DNA of 18,594 bases from Lysobacter_C sp966210725 (GTDB lineage Bacteria; Pseudomonadota; Gammaproteobacteria; Xanthomonadales; Xanthomonadaceae), in contig CBIHLN010000049.1 in the NCBI GenBank assembly GCA_966210725.1, forward strand, positions 1-18,594, given 5' to 3'. Positions within the stretch are counted from its first letter, which is position 1. Every line of letters starts with the position of its first letter. The notes under the pieces were generated by a model. The model was not told the DNA's origin. It did no database searches and saw only the letters and a program-made list of their open reading frames with translations. The position numbers were made by a program, and so were the translations under genes. Shown here piece by piece: positions 1 to 8,300 of the stretch.

Positions 1-28
1 CCCGGCGACCCCACAGAGCCCGTTCCCT

Positions 29-460
29 TTGAGCACCCAAGCCCACGTCATCAAGACCCGCCTGCCCAACCCCCCGCCGCCGATCGACACGCTGCTGGCC
101 ACCGTGCGTGGCGCGGTCGACGAACTGAAGGCCAAGGATGTCGTGGAAATCGACGTGCGCGGCAAGAGCAGTGTCACCGATTACATGGTGGTCGCCTCGG
201 GAACCTCGACCCGCCACGTCAAGTCGATCGCCGACGAAGTGGTCAAGCACGCCAAGAACCTGGACGTCATGCCGCTGGGCGTGGAGGGCGAGCGCGAGGC
301 CGAGTGGGTACTGGTCGACCTCGGCGACGTGGTGGTCCACATCATGCTGCCGCGCGTGCGCGAGTTCTATGCGCTCGAGCGCCTGTGGACGGTGGGCGAC
401 CAGCCCCCCGAGGACATCGACGAGGCATCGGACGTGGACGATGCGCAGGAGCGCGGCTGA
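29..460 (+). CDS. rsfS: ribosomal silencing factor RsfS
   Basis: RsfS binds ribosomal protein uL14 on the 50S subunit and blocks subunit joining in starved or stationary cells. The product is 143 aa with a single RsfS/Iojap domain from about residue 20 to 120. The family segments are clear: a DAVDELKAKD-like start (here AVDELKAKDVVEIDV), SSVTDYMVVASGTSTRHVKSI, the acidic GVEGEREAEWVLVDLGDVVV and the closing FYALERLW. The first start codon visible is TTG at 29. No ATG lies in frame upstream, but the frame is open to the window edge, so the true start could be further left. No good Shine-Dalgarno is seen before the TTG. The C-terminal 20 residues are acidic and variable, as is common. In related genomes the gene follows nadD and precedes rlmH; rlmH follows here. 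Identity is secure; only the start is uncertain. Confidence 0.95.
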   Translation: MSTQAHVIKTRLPNPPPPIDTLLATVRGAVDELKAKDVVEIDVRGKSSVTDYMVVASGTSTRHVKSIADEVVKHAKNLDVMPLGVEGEREAEWVLVDLGDVVVHIMLPRVREFYALERLWTVGDQPPEDIDEASDVDDAQERG

Positions 461-495
461 CCGCGTTCCCTCGCACCGCTGCACGCCCTGACGAC

Positions 496-525
496 GCGCC
501 GGCCCAGTGCCGGCGCTTCTGTTTG
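496..525 (+). terminator. possible rho-independent terminator after rsfS
   Basis: A perfect 8-bp GC stem (496-503 with 509-516) closes a 5-base loop and is followed by the T-rich run ttctgtttg. It lies 35 bases after the rsfS stop and about 60 bases before rlmH. The T-run is interrupted, so termination may be partial. If it works, rlmH needs its own promoter, which fits the ANNNT box just upstream of rlmH. Confidence 0.45.
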
Positions 526-572
526 ACGGGCCGGGGATGCGGCCGGCGCCCGGCGTTGAGCCCGGTGCCGGC

Positions 573-578
573 TACCAT
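573..578 (+). promoter_or_regulatory. candidate leaderless -10 box for rlmH
   Basis: The hexamer TACCAT sits exactly 6 bases before the rlmH ATG, and no Shine-Dalgarno is present. A TANNNT box at this distance would place the transcription start on the A of the start codon. That arrangement is typical of leaderless mRNAs. No convincing -35 box is visible. The same layout is seen before maf. Confidence 0.4.
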
Positions 579-584
579 GCCCGC

Positions 585-1055
585 ATGAAAGCGAAACTGA
601 TCGCCGTGGGCGAACGCGCGCCGCGCTGGGTCGCCGACGGGTTCGGCGAATACCGGAAACGCCTGTCGCACTGGCTGCCGCTGGAGCTGGTGGAAATCGA
701 ACCGGGCCTTCGCGGCAAGGGCCGCGACCCCGTCCGCGCCGCGTCGGACGAAGGTGGCCGGGCGCTTGCGTCCGTGCCGAAGGCCGGCCGGGTGGTGATG
801 CTGGACGGGGGCGGTCGGACGTGGTCGTCGGAGGAGCTGGCCGAACGGCTGGAGCACTGGCGCGGCCAGGGACAGGACCTGGCCTTCATGATCGGCGGGC
901 CCGAGGGCCACGCCGATGCCGTGCGCGAGCGGGCCGACGAAGCGTGGTCGCTGGGGCCGTTGACCTTGCCGCACATGCTGGTGCGGCTGGTGATGGCCGA
1001 GCAGCTCTACCGTGCGGCCGCGCTGCTGGCCAACCACCCCTACCACCGCGCCTGA
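585..1055 (+). CDS. rlmH: 23S rRNA (pseudouridine-1915-N3)-methyltransferase RlmH
   Basis: RlmH is a SPOUT-class enzyme that methylates pseudouridine 1915 in helix 69 of 23S rRNA, using S-adenosylmethionine on assembled 70S ribosomes. The start chosen here (585) gives 156 aa, the usual family length of about 155, and begins MKAKLIAVGE like family members. A longer frame to 507 adds 26 residues without family character. Visible landmarks are VVMLDGGGRTWSSEELAE (about 70-87), the SAM-binding knot segment FMIGGPEG (101-108), TLPHMLVRLVMAEQLYRA (127-144) and the C-terminal PYHRA. The gene pairs with rsfS upstream and converges on the TonB-like gene, with only 37 bases between the stops. No Shine-Dalgarno is visible; an ANNNT box 6 bases before the ATG suggests a leaderless transcript. 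Confidence 0.96.
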   Translation: MKAKLIAVGERAPRWVADGFGEYRKRLSHWLPLELVEIEPGLRGKGRDPVRAASDEGGRALASVPKAGRVVMLDGGGRTWSSEELAERLEHWRGQGQDLAFMIGGPEGHADAVRERADEAWSLGPLTLPHMLVRLVMAEQLYRAAALLANHPYHRA

Positions 1056-1092
1056 CACCTGTCGCGGCTGCCGGTGATTCGTTCGCTGCAGC

Positions 1093-1788
1093 TCAGCGCG
1101 CGGGGCTGAATTGGACCGGCACGCGTCCGACCGCGCGTACCGCTACGCCGTTGCGCATCGCCGGCCGGAATCGCCACGCATCCAGGACCTGCCGCTGCGC
1201 GGCGCGATCCAGGTCGCGGTGGCCGCTGCTCTGCGCCACCGTGACCTCGATCGGCCGACCGTCCACGTCGACCAGCACCGCCAGCACCACCAACCCACTG
1301 CGCCCTTCACGCAGGGCGCGGGGCGGGTAGCGCGGGGCCGGCGCCGCGGCGTACTGCAGCGTGACACCGGATTGCGGTGGCGCGATGTCGGGCGCGACCG
1401 GCCCCTGCGGCGGGAGGTCCTGTGCGGGCTCCGCCTCCACCTGCAGGTCGCCGGCTTCCACCGGGACGGGCGCGCTGATGGCGACCGGCACGTCCTGCTT
1501 CACCGGGCGCGGCACGGGGGCGGGCACTGGGCGCGGCGTCGCTTGCACGGGCAGTGGGTCGACCGGTCGCAGGGGCTGGCGGGGAATCCATTCGATCGGC
1601 TGCGCCAACGGCACCCGCGGCTGCCAGTCCGGCATGGCCAACGGCGCCATCAACAGCAGGCCGGCGACGACATGGATGCAAACCGCGGTCGCGTTGGCGG
1701 CAATGCGGCCGGGGTCGAGCGGGGCACGCGCGTCCCCAGGGCAGGACGCAACGGAGTACTGACGTACGGCGGGCGTTGCAACGCTCAT
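1093..1788 (-). CDS. TonB-family energy transducer-like protein
   Basis: The 231-aa product has the three-part layout of TonB-type proteins. A short cytoplasmic N-terminus precedes one hydrophobic anchor (about residues 30-50, NATAVCIHVVAGLLLMAPLA). A proline-rich periplasmic stretch follows (about 54-138, with PRPVPAPVPRPVK). The C-terminal TonB domain is at about 149-227, including APRYPPRALREGRSGLVVLA and LDAWRFRPA. TonB passes energy from ExbB/ExbD to outer-membrane receptors, but no exbB, exbD or receptor gene is in the window. The substrate is therefore unknown, and this may be one of several TonB paralogues. The start at 1788 is supported by an AGAGGTGG ribosome site a few bases upstream. 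It converges with rlmH. Family membership is sure; the specific role is inferred. Confidence 0.88.
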   Translation of the reverse strand: MSVATPAVRQYSVASCPGDARAPLDPGRIAANATAVCIHVVAGLLLMAPLAMPDWQPRVPLAQPIEWIPRQPLRPVDPLPVQATPRPVPAPVPRPVKQDVPVAISAPVPVEAGDLQVEAEPAQDLPPQGPVAPDIAPPQSGVTLQYAAAPAPRYPPRALREGRSGLVVLAVLVDVDGRPIEVTVAQSSGHRDLDRAAQRQVLDAWRFRPAMRNGVAVRAVGRVPVQFSPAR

Positions 1789-1802
1789 GGGCCACCTCTT
1801 CG

Positions 1803-1821
1803 GTTGTCATGCATCGACAAC
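1803..1821. promoter_or_regulatory. operator-like dyad before the TonB-like gene
   Basis: GTTGTC and GACAAC form perfect 6-bp inverted arms around a 7-base spacer that contains ATGCAT. The dyad lies 14-32 bases upstream of the minus-strand start at 1788, where a repressor could block transcription or ribosome access. No regulator is identified and the arms are short, so this is tentative. Confidence 0.25.
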
Positions 1822-1859
1822 GTCGGGAAAGCCGGTGTGGGGTTGACCGCTAGGCATGC

Positions 1860-1886
1860 AAAAAAAAGCCCGCGCGAGGCGGGCTT
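1860..1886 (-). terminator. rho-independent terminator of the SIMPL/small-ORF unit
   Basis: On the minus strand an 8-bp stem AAGCCCGC/GCGGGCTT with a 5-base loop is followed by a run of T (complement of the A run 1860-1867). It lies about 55 bases past the stop of the proline-rich small ORF and before the TonB-like gene, so it separates the two minus-strand units. The plus-strand tail (ttcttcgtctt) is weaker. Confidence 0.8.
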
Positions 1887-1941
1887 CTTCGTCTTCCGTC
1901 ATGCGATGTCCGCCGCATGTCCGGTGTGCGCCGATCCGGTT

Positions 1942-2133
1942 TCAGTCGTCCGTCGCCGGGTCCTGGTCGTTGTCCGGCTCACGTCCCAGGCCACCCTCGT
2001 CCGGGTTCGGTGTGTGGCTGGGTTCGGGTTGCCGGGCATCGCCGGGGTCACGCGGCTGCGGCTCGGGATAGCCCGGGTTATGGCCGGGCTTGGGGTCTGG
2101 GGCGGGGGGCGCATGTTTGCCGCTCATGGTCAT
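1942..2133 (-). CDS. small proline- and acid-rich protein, coupled to the SIMPL gene
   Basis: This frame encodes 63 aa. It begins MTMSGKHAPPAP and is about one quarter proline, with many Asp, Glu, Gly and Asn and almost no large hydrophobic residues. It looks intrinsically disordered, with no signal peptide, membrane segment or recognised domain. The ATG overlaps the stop codon of the upstream SIMPL gene in an ATGA arrangement, and a strong terminator follows its stop. Position and overlap therefore argue for a real, translationally coupled gene in one unit. A second ATG at 2127 is an alternative start. I do not recognise a function. Low-complexity composition in a GC-rich genome is the main reason for doubt. 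Confidence 0.55.
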   Translation of the reverse strand: MTMSGKHAPPAPDPKPGHNPGYPEPQPRDPGDARQPEPSHTPNPDEGGLGREPDNDQDPATDD

Positions 2134-2921
2134 TGTCCCAGTTCGAAGACGACATCGAGGTTGGCCGACACGGTGTTCTCGCCGGGCGAAATCGAGGTGT
2201 CGGCCTGCGCCTTTTCCATGCGGGCCATGGCCATCATGGGCATGGGGACCGGCGGCCCGAAGCTGCCGCCCTCGCTGATGCTGACGATGCGACGCACGCG
2301 CATCCCCAGCGATCCGGCATACATCTCGGCGCGGGCTCGCGCCTTCTCGATCGCGGCCTTGCGCGCCTCGTCCATCGCACCGTCCTTGTCGTCGATATCG
2401 AACGACGGGCCGTTCACCTGGTTGGCGCCGCTGGCGACCAGCGCGTCCATGATCGGGCCCAGCTTGTCGATATCACGCGCGGTGATGTTGACCGTGTTGC
2501 TGGCCTGGTACCCGGTGATCGTGGGCGGCTGGTTCTCGGCGTGGCGGTACTGCGGGTACAGGTTGACGCCACTGGTCTGGATGTCGCGCTCGGCGATGCC
2601 GGCCTTCCTGATCGCGGCGACAACGCGGTCCATCTGCTCGGCGTTGGCGCGCATCGCCGCATTGGCGTCAGCGCCCTGGGTGACGACACCGGTGGACAGC
2701 GTGGCGATGTCCGGCACGCGCCGCACCTCGGCCTGGGCCGATACCGACAGCAGCGTGCCGCCCGGGGCGGCCATGGCGGGCGTCGGGTTCTGGGCGGAGG
2801 CGGGCATGGTGGCGAGGGTGCCGAGGGCCAGTGCGAGGGTGAGCGCCAACGGGCGCAGGCGGTTGAATTGGAGGTGGGCAAGGGCGGTGGCGCGGGGTGC
2901 AGCGGGGGCGTGCCGGGGCAT
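2130..2921 (-). CDS. SIMPL domain (DUF541/YggE-like) exported protein
   Basis: The 263-aa product has a Sec-type signal peptide with hydrophobic core at about 24-38 and a likely cleavage after ASA at residue 43. A SIMPL/DUF541 domain fills the rest, from about 57 to 262. Family features include LLSVSAQAEVRRVPDIATLSTGV, the RDIQTSGVNLYPQY segment, GYQASNTVNITARDIDKLGPIMDA and ARKAAIEKARARAEMYAGSLG. Periplasmic members such as E. coli YggE have been linked to oxidative stress, but the biochemical role of the family is not settled. The start at 2921 has a good AGGAG site (2928-2932). It is divergent from maf, with 123 bases between the starts. Its stop overlaps the next small ORF. Confidence 0.9.
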   Translation of the reverse strand: MPRHAPAAPRATALAHLQFNRLRPLALTLALALGTLATMPASAQNPTPAMAAPGGTLLSVSAQAEVRRVPDIATLSTGVVTQGADANAAMRANAEQMDRVVAAIRKAGIAERDIQTSGVNLYPQYRHAENQPPTITGYQASNTVNITARDIDKLGPIMDALVASGANQVNGPSFDIDDKDGAMDEARKAAIEKARARAEMYAGSLGMRVRRIVSISEGGSFGPPVPMPMMAMARMEKAQADTSISPGENTVSANLDVVFELGQ

Positions 2922-3032
2922 GGAAGGCTCCTGAACGAAACGGTCGAAGGGTGTTGCCGCTGCGGTGAACGGGTCGTGAGCCCCGCCGGGGTCGATGCCG
3001 CAGGTGTCGGCCGGCGCTCAGTCAGCGCGGGT

Positions 3033-3038
3033 TATTCT
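3033..3038 (+). promoter_or_regulatory. candidate leaderless -10 box for maf
   Basis: TATTCT lies 6 bases before the maf ATG and there is no Shine-Dalgarno. Spacing matches the box before rlmH, which would put the transcription start on the start codon itself. No clear -35 box is seen. Confidence 0.4.
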
Positions 3039-3044
3039 TCCGCG

Positions 3045-3644
3045 ATGCTCTACCTCGCCTCGAAATCCCCCCGCCGCCGCGAGCTCCTGACCCGCCTCGG
3101 CGTGGATTTCGGGTTGCTCGACATCGATATCCCCGAGCAGCGCCAGCCCGCCGAGGCGCCCGACGACTACGTGCGCCGCGTGGCTCGCGAGAAGGCCGGC
3201 GCCGGCCTGCTGGAGGTGGTCGCCAATCCGTCTGCGCTGGTGCTCGGATCCGACACCGAAGTGGTGCTGGATGACGAGGTGTTCGGCAAGCCGGCGGATG
3301 CCGTGGAAGCGGCCGGCATGCTGCGACGCCTGTCGGGTCGGACGCACCGCGTGCTGTCGGCGGTGTCGCTGGTCTCGGCCGGCCGCGAGGTCCAGGCGAT
3401 GAGCGAGTCGCGCGTGACCGTCATGACCTTGGACGACGCGACCATCGCCGCGTATCTCGCGACCGGCGAGTGGCAGGGCAAGGCCGGCGCCTACGCCATC
3501 CAGGGCGTGGCGGAGATGTTCGTCGAACACCTGGAAGGCAGTTTCTCCGGCGTCATGGGGCTGCCGCTGCACGAAACCGCGCGCCTGCTAGCCGAGTTCG
3601 GCGTGCACGTCCTGCAACCCTCCACCGCCCCGGACAGAGCCTGA
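3045..3644 (+). CDS. maf: Maf-family nucleoside triphosphate pyrophosphatase (YhdE type, dTTP/UTP)
   Basis: Maf proteins hydrolyse nucleoside triphosphates to monophosphates, cleaning modified or excess nucleotides from the pool. The 199-aa product has the N-terminal phosphate-binding signature ASKSPRRRELL (5-15) and the catalytic aspartate in GSDTEVV (D70). It also has the GKP motif (81-83), SGRTHRVLSAV (97-107) and KAGAYAIQG (146-154). The EQRQP segment and overall length match the YhdE subgroup (dTTP/UTP) better than YceF. The start at 3045 fits the family N-terminus MLYLASKSPRR; the frame stays open far upstream but without homology. There is no Shine-Dalgarno. Order maf-rng-yhdP-tldD matches the E. 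coli yhdE-rng-yhdP-tldD run. The stop overlaps a possible 28-codon ORF that leads into rng. Confidence 0.95.
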   Translation: MLYLASKSPRRRELLTRLGVDFGLLDIDIPEQRQPAEAPDDYVRRVAREKAGAGLLEVVANPSALVLGSDTEVVLDDEVFGKPADAVEAAGMLRRLSGRTHRVLSAVSLVSAGREVQAMSESRVTVMTLDDATIAAYLATGEWQGKAGAYAIQGVAEMFVEHLEGSFSGVMGLPLHETARLLAEFGVHVLQPSTAPDRA

Positions 3645-3730
3645 TGCGCACGGACGCCCTTGCCATGAATCGCAATCCGAGCACCCATCGGTACCCGACC
3701 GTGGCCCACGCGGCGGGGGCAGGCGCGTGA
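3644..3730 (+). CDS. possible 28-aa bridging ORF between maf and rng
   Basis: An ATG shares one base with the maf stop (TGATG). The 28-codon frame ends in a TGA that overlaps the GTG start of rng (GTGA). It reads MRTDALAMNRNPSTHRYPTV and then an Ala/Gly-rich tail, with no recognisable domain. It fills the whole gap between the two genes. Such an arrangement would let ribosomes pass from maf to rng by termination and re-initiation. It may be a coupling leader rather than a functional peptide, or a chance frame. Confidence 0.3.
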   Translation: MRTDALAMNRNPSTHRYPTVAHAAGAGA

Positions 3731-5214
3731 CCGAGGAGATCCTCGTCAACGTCACCCCGCGCGAGACGCGCGTGGCGGTGGTTGAGAACGGCATGCTGCA
3801 GGAGCTGCACATCGAGCGCGGCTGGTCGCGCGGCGTGGTCGGCAACATCCACAAGGGCCGCGTGCAGCGGGTGATGCCGGGCATGCAAGCGGCGTTCGTG
3901 GATATCGGTCTGGAGCGCGCCGCGTTCCTGCACGCGGCCGACATCGTGCGACCCACGCCGGTGGGCAATGGCGAGGGCGAGGAGGCGGCGCTGCCGCCGG
4001 CGCCGACGCGCCCGATCGCCGAGCTGCTGCGCGAAGGCCAGGAAATCATCGTCCAGGTCGTCAAGGACCCGATCGGCACCAAGGGCGCGCGGCTCACCAC
4101 CCAGCTCAGCATTCCGTCGCGCTACCTCGTGCTGCTGCCGCGCAACCGCGTGGTCGGCGTGTCGGCGCGGATCGAGGACGAATTCGAGCGCCAGCGCCTG
4201 AAGGCGATCGTCAGCCAGTTGACCCCGCCCGACATCGGCCATGGCTACATCATCCGGACCAATGCCGAAGGCCAGCCGGAAGAACAGCTGGCCGAGGACG
4301 TGGCGTACCTGTCGCGCGCCTGGGCGCTGATCGAGGAGAGCTCGCGCACGGCCCGGGTCGGCGAGCGCGTCTATGAGGACCTGTCGCTGCCACTGCGCGC
4401 CGTGCGCGACCTGATGCGGCGCGACGTCGAGAAGGTGAAGGTCGACTCGCGCGAGACCTGCGACCGGCTGCGCGCGTTCGCCGCGCAGTACATGCCGGGG
4501 CTGGACGAGAAGATCGAGCACTACGGCGGCGCGCGCCCGATCTTCGACCTGTACGGCGTCGAGGACGAGATCCAGCGTGCGCTCGACAAACAGGTGCCGC
4601 TGAAGTCCGGCGGGTATCTGGTCATCGACCAGACCGAGGCGATGACCACGGTCGACATCAATACCGGCTCCTTCCTCGGCCAGCGCAACCTGGAGGAGAC
4701 CGTCTACCGCACCAACCTGGAGGCGGCGCAGTCGGTGGCGCGCCAGCTGCGGCTGCGCAACCTGGGCGGCATCATCATCATCGACTTCATCGACATGACC
4801 GATGCCGAGCACAAGCGCCAGGTGCTGCGTCAGCTGGAGAAGGCGCTGGCCCGCGACCACGCCAAGACCACCGTCTACGACTTCTCGCCGCTGGGGCTGG
4901 TGGAGATGACGCGCAAGCGCACCACCGAAAGCCTGGAGCGGCAGCTGAGCGAGCCCTGCCACGAGTGCGGCGGCCGCGGCATGCTCAAGACGCCCGAGAC
5001 CGTGACGTACGAGATCTTCCGCGACATCGTCCGCCAGGTGCGGCAGTTCGACGCGCAGCGGCTGCTGGTGATTGCATCGCCGAAGGTGGTCACGCGCATC
5101 ACCGAGGAGGAGTCCGCGGCGGTGGCCGAGCTGGAGGAGTTCCTCGGCAAGTCGATCCGGTTCCAGGGCGACGAGCAGTACGCGCAGGAGCAGTTCGATG
5201 TCGTGCTGCTTTGA
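3727..5214 (+). CDS. rng: ribonuclease G
   Basis: RNase G is the endoribonuclease, paralogous to RNase E, that matures the 5' end of 16S rRNA and cleaves some mRNAs. The 495-aa product matches the E. coli enzyme in length and along its whole sequence. An S1 domain spans about 38-120 (VGNIHKGRVQRV, QAAFVDIGLERAAFLHA, QVVKDPIGTKGARLTT). The DNase I-like catalytic domain carries the metal-binding aspartates in TTVDINTG (D310) and IIDFIDM (D353). A zinc-link CxxC is at C411 and C414 (EPCHECGGRG). The C-terminal EQFDVVLL is typical. It lacks the long disordered tail of RNase E. The GTG start matches the family N-terminus TEEILVNVTPRETRVA and has a GGCGGGGGCAGG purine-rich stretch upstream. It is likely co-transcribed with maf. 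Confidence 0.97.
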   Translation: MTEEILVNVTPRETRVAVVENGMLQELHIERGWSRGVVGNIHKGRVQRVMPGMQAAFVDIGLERAAFLHAADIVRPTPVGNGEGEEAALPPAPTRPIAELLREGQEIIVQVVKDPIGTKGARLTTQLSIPSRYLVLLPRNRVVGVSARIEDEFERQRLKAIVSQLTPPDIGHGYIIRTNAEGQPEEQLAEDVAYLSRAWALIEESSRTARVGERVYEDLSLPLRAVRDLMRRDVEKVKVDSRETCDRLRAFAAQYMPGLDEKIEHYGGARPIFDLYGVEDEIQRALDKQVPLKSGGYLVIDQTEAMTTVDINTGSFLGQRNLEETVYRTNLEAAQSVARQLRLRNLGGIIIIDFIDMTDAEHKRQVLRQLEKALARDHAKTTVYDFSPLGLVEMTRKRTTESLERQLSEPCHECGGRGMLKTPETVTYEIFRDIVRQVRQFDAQRLLVIASPKVVTRITEEESAAVAELEEFLGKSIRFQGDEQYAQEQFDVVLL

Positions 5215-5309
5215 GACAGGCGGCAGGAAATGGGTACCGGCGGACAGCACCGCGGCACGTCCGTTCGCCGGTCCCGCCGACCCATCCCGGGTAAGCGCGG
5301 CGAGCTGAC

Positions 5310-8300
5310 ATGCCGACGCCGCTGCGCCGCCGCCTGCGCCTGGCCCGTCGCGGGCTGGGTTACACCGTCGCCATCAGCCTGGTGCTGGTGGCGGTCGTGC
5401 TGGGCCTGGCCAGCCAGGTCCTGCCGCTGGCCGAGCGGCACCCGGCGCGCATCGCCGCATGGCTGAGCGAGCGTGCCGGCCGCCCGGTGGCGTTCGATGC
5501 GGTGGAGACGGCGTGGACCCGGCGCGGCCCGGTCCTGCTGCTGGACGGGTTGACCGTGGGCGAGGGGCGCGAGGCCTTCGCGGTCGGCGATGCCGAGATG
5601 CTGGTGTCGCTGTACGCCGGCCTGCTGCCGGGCCATGCGTTTTCCGAGCTGCGGCTGCGCGACCTGGACCTGACCCTGCAGCGCAGCGCCGACGGCCGCT
5701 GGAGCGTGCGCGGACTGCCTGGCAGCGACCGCCCCGCAGGCGATCCGCTGGACGCACTGGAAGGCCTGGGCGAGTTGCAGGTCGTGGGCGGCGCGCTGAC
5801 GGTATCGGCACCGTCGCTGGGCATCGAAGCGCGGCTGCCGAAGATCGACCTGCGCCTCCAGGTGACCGGTGACCGCGTGCGTGCAGGTGTACGCGCATGG
5901 CCGGCGCTGGATGCCACGCCGCTGGATGCCGCGCTGGACGTGGACCGCGACACCGGTACCGGGCGCGCATGGGGCGGCGCGCCCGAGGCGGATCTGCGCG
6001 CATGGGCTCCGCTGATGCGGGCGGCGGGCGTCGCCGTCGGCGCAGGCCGCGGCCGGGCGGACGCGTGGGTGGTCCTGCAGGACTACCGCGTGACCGACGC
6101 GCACGTCCGTGCGGCGCTCTCGGGCGTCGAGCTGCATTCCGTGGACGGGGTGGACGGTGCGTCCGTCCGGTTCTCGCGGGTCGATGGCCGCGCGCGCTGG
6201 CGCGTCGTCGATGCAGGCTGGCAGCTGGACCTACCGAACCTGCAGGTGGATGCCGCCAGTGCCAATGCCAATGCCACGTCCAACGCGGGCAGCGGTACGT
6301 ACGAGCGCGTGTCGCTTGCGGTGGGCGAGGGCGTGGCCGTCGACGCGGCACGCCTCGACCTGGCACCGCTGGCCGCGGTCGCCGCATTGAGCGAACGCGT
6401 TCCGCCCGCCCTTGCCAGCTGGCTCACGCAGGCCGGCGTGCGCGGCTCGCTGGCTGACGTGCGATTGCGCAGCGACGGCAAGCGCGTACACAGCGCGCAA
6501 GGCACGTTCGCGGACGCCGGCTTCGCGCCGGTAGGCGATGCGCCCGGCGTGTCAGGGATGGCGGGCGGTTTCGAGGCCGATGCGGCCGGCGCCGTCGTTC
6601 GGTTCCAGCCCGGCGCCGACGTGACGGTCGATTGGCCGCGCGGATTCGGTCGCGCGCACCGGGCGCGACTGGACGGCGCCGTCGCCGCGTGGCGCGACGG
6701 CGAGGGCTGGCGCGTCGGGACGGGCCGTCTCGGGATCGACGGTGAAGAGGTCGACCTCGCCGTGCGCGGCAACCTGTGGTGGCAGGGCGACGGCACCCGC
6801 CCACGGATGGACCTGGCCGCCCGCATCGACCCGCTCGCGCTACCGGTCGCGAAGCACTTCTGGATCCGCCACCGCATGCCCGACGCTGTCGTGCGCTGGC
6901 TCGACCAGGCGCTGGTCGGCGGCCGCCTGGAAAACGGCCGCGCGCTGGTGTCGGGCGACCTCGATCACTGGCCGTTCCGCGATGGCGAAGGCCGGTTCGA
7001 AGCCACAGCGGATATCCGCGACGGCGTCCTGAAGTTCCAGCCGGAGTGGCCGGCGGCCGAGGCGGTGGACGCGACCGTCGCCTTCGTTGCCGACGGGCTC
7101 CAGCTGCGGGGCAGCGGCGCGCTGGCGGCCATCCCCATCGGCGCTTTGCAGGCCGACATCGACCGGTACCAGGGCGGCACGCTCACCGTCGGCGCCCGGG
7201 CCGACGCCGATGCATCACGCCTGCTCGCGCTGTTGCGCGACAGCCCGTTGCGCAAGGCGCACGGCGAGACGCTGGACAGCCTCCAGGCCGCTGGACCCGC
7301 CGGCGTGGCGTTTGGCCTCGCGTTACCGCTGCGCAAGGGTCAGGCGACGCGCATCGACGGCCACGTCGACCTGCAGGGCGTGCAGCTGTCCGATCCGCGT
7401 TGGGACCTGGCGTTCACCCAGGTTCGCGGCCGGGCCGACTATGCGCAGGACGGCTTCCGCGCCGACGGGCTGTCGGCGCTGCTGGACGGGCGGCCGTCTC
7501 GGTTGTCGCTGCGCGCAGGCGGTGGCGTGGACGCGCCGGGCCACGTGTTCGAAGCCGCCCTGACCGCCCAACTGGGCGCCGAGGCGCTGGTGCCGCGCGT
7601 GCCGCAACTGGGCTGGCTGCAGCCGCACATGACCGGCCGGTCGGACTGGACCGCCGACCTGGCGGTGGCCAAAGGCGGCGGGACGCGCCTGGACCTGGCA
7701 TCGAACCTGGTCGGCACCGCGCTGACATTGCCCGCGCCACTGGACAAGGCGCCCCGGGTCGCGCTGCCCACCCGCGTCACCCTGGCGCTGCCGGTCGAAG
7801 GCGGCGACGTTGAAGTGGCGATGGGCAGCCGCGCAGCGGTGCGGGTGCGCCGCAATGGCGAACAGACCGGCGTGCGCGTCGAGCTGGGTGCACAGCGCGC
7901 GTCCGCGCCCCCCGTCCACGGACTCGTGGCCGCCGGGCAGGCGGATCGACTGGACGCTATCGGGTGGATCGCGCTGGCGCGCGCGGGCACGGGTTCGCAG
8001 ACGCCGTCCGGCGGTGACGCCGGTCCGGGACTGCCGTTGCGGCGCGTCGATATCCGATCCCGCCGGCTTGAGTTGCTGGGCGGTGAGTTCGCCTCCGTCC
8101 GCGTGCAGGTCGATCCGGCAGCGGCGGGGGCGCTGGCCGTGCGCGTGGAGGGGCCGGCGCTGCAGGGGCGGCTGACGGTGCCCGTCGGCGGCCGCGCGAT
8201 CACCGGCGATTTCCAGCGGGTGCATTGGCGCAGCGCCAGGGCCGCCGCTGCCACGAGCTCGGCCGATGCCGGGGCCGATAACCCGCCGCCCCGGGCCGTC

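Noticed and set aside
507..584. A 26-residue N-terminal extension of RlmH.
   Set aside because: It begins inside the putative terminator hairpin, has no family match, and the ATG at 585 gives the standard RlmH N-terminus and length.
1111..2934. A 607-codon plus-strand frame over the TonB-like and SIMPL genes.
   Set aside because: It reads through the minus-strand terminator and opposite two genes with clear domains; no family similarity.
3553..5250. A 565-codon minus-strand frame opposite rng.
   Set aside because: Lacks any domain and is rich in Leu/Gln/His/Arg as expected for the complement of GC-rich coding sequence; rng on the plus strand is unambiguous.
6255..6285. A short GCCAAT-type repeat inside yhdP encoding an Ala/Asn stretch.
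   Set aside because: Only about three units, in frame, within a linker; no sign of a variable-number tract of functional interest.
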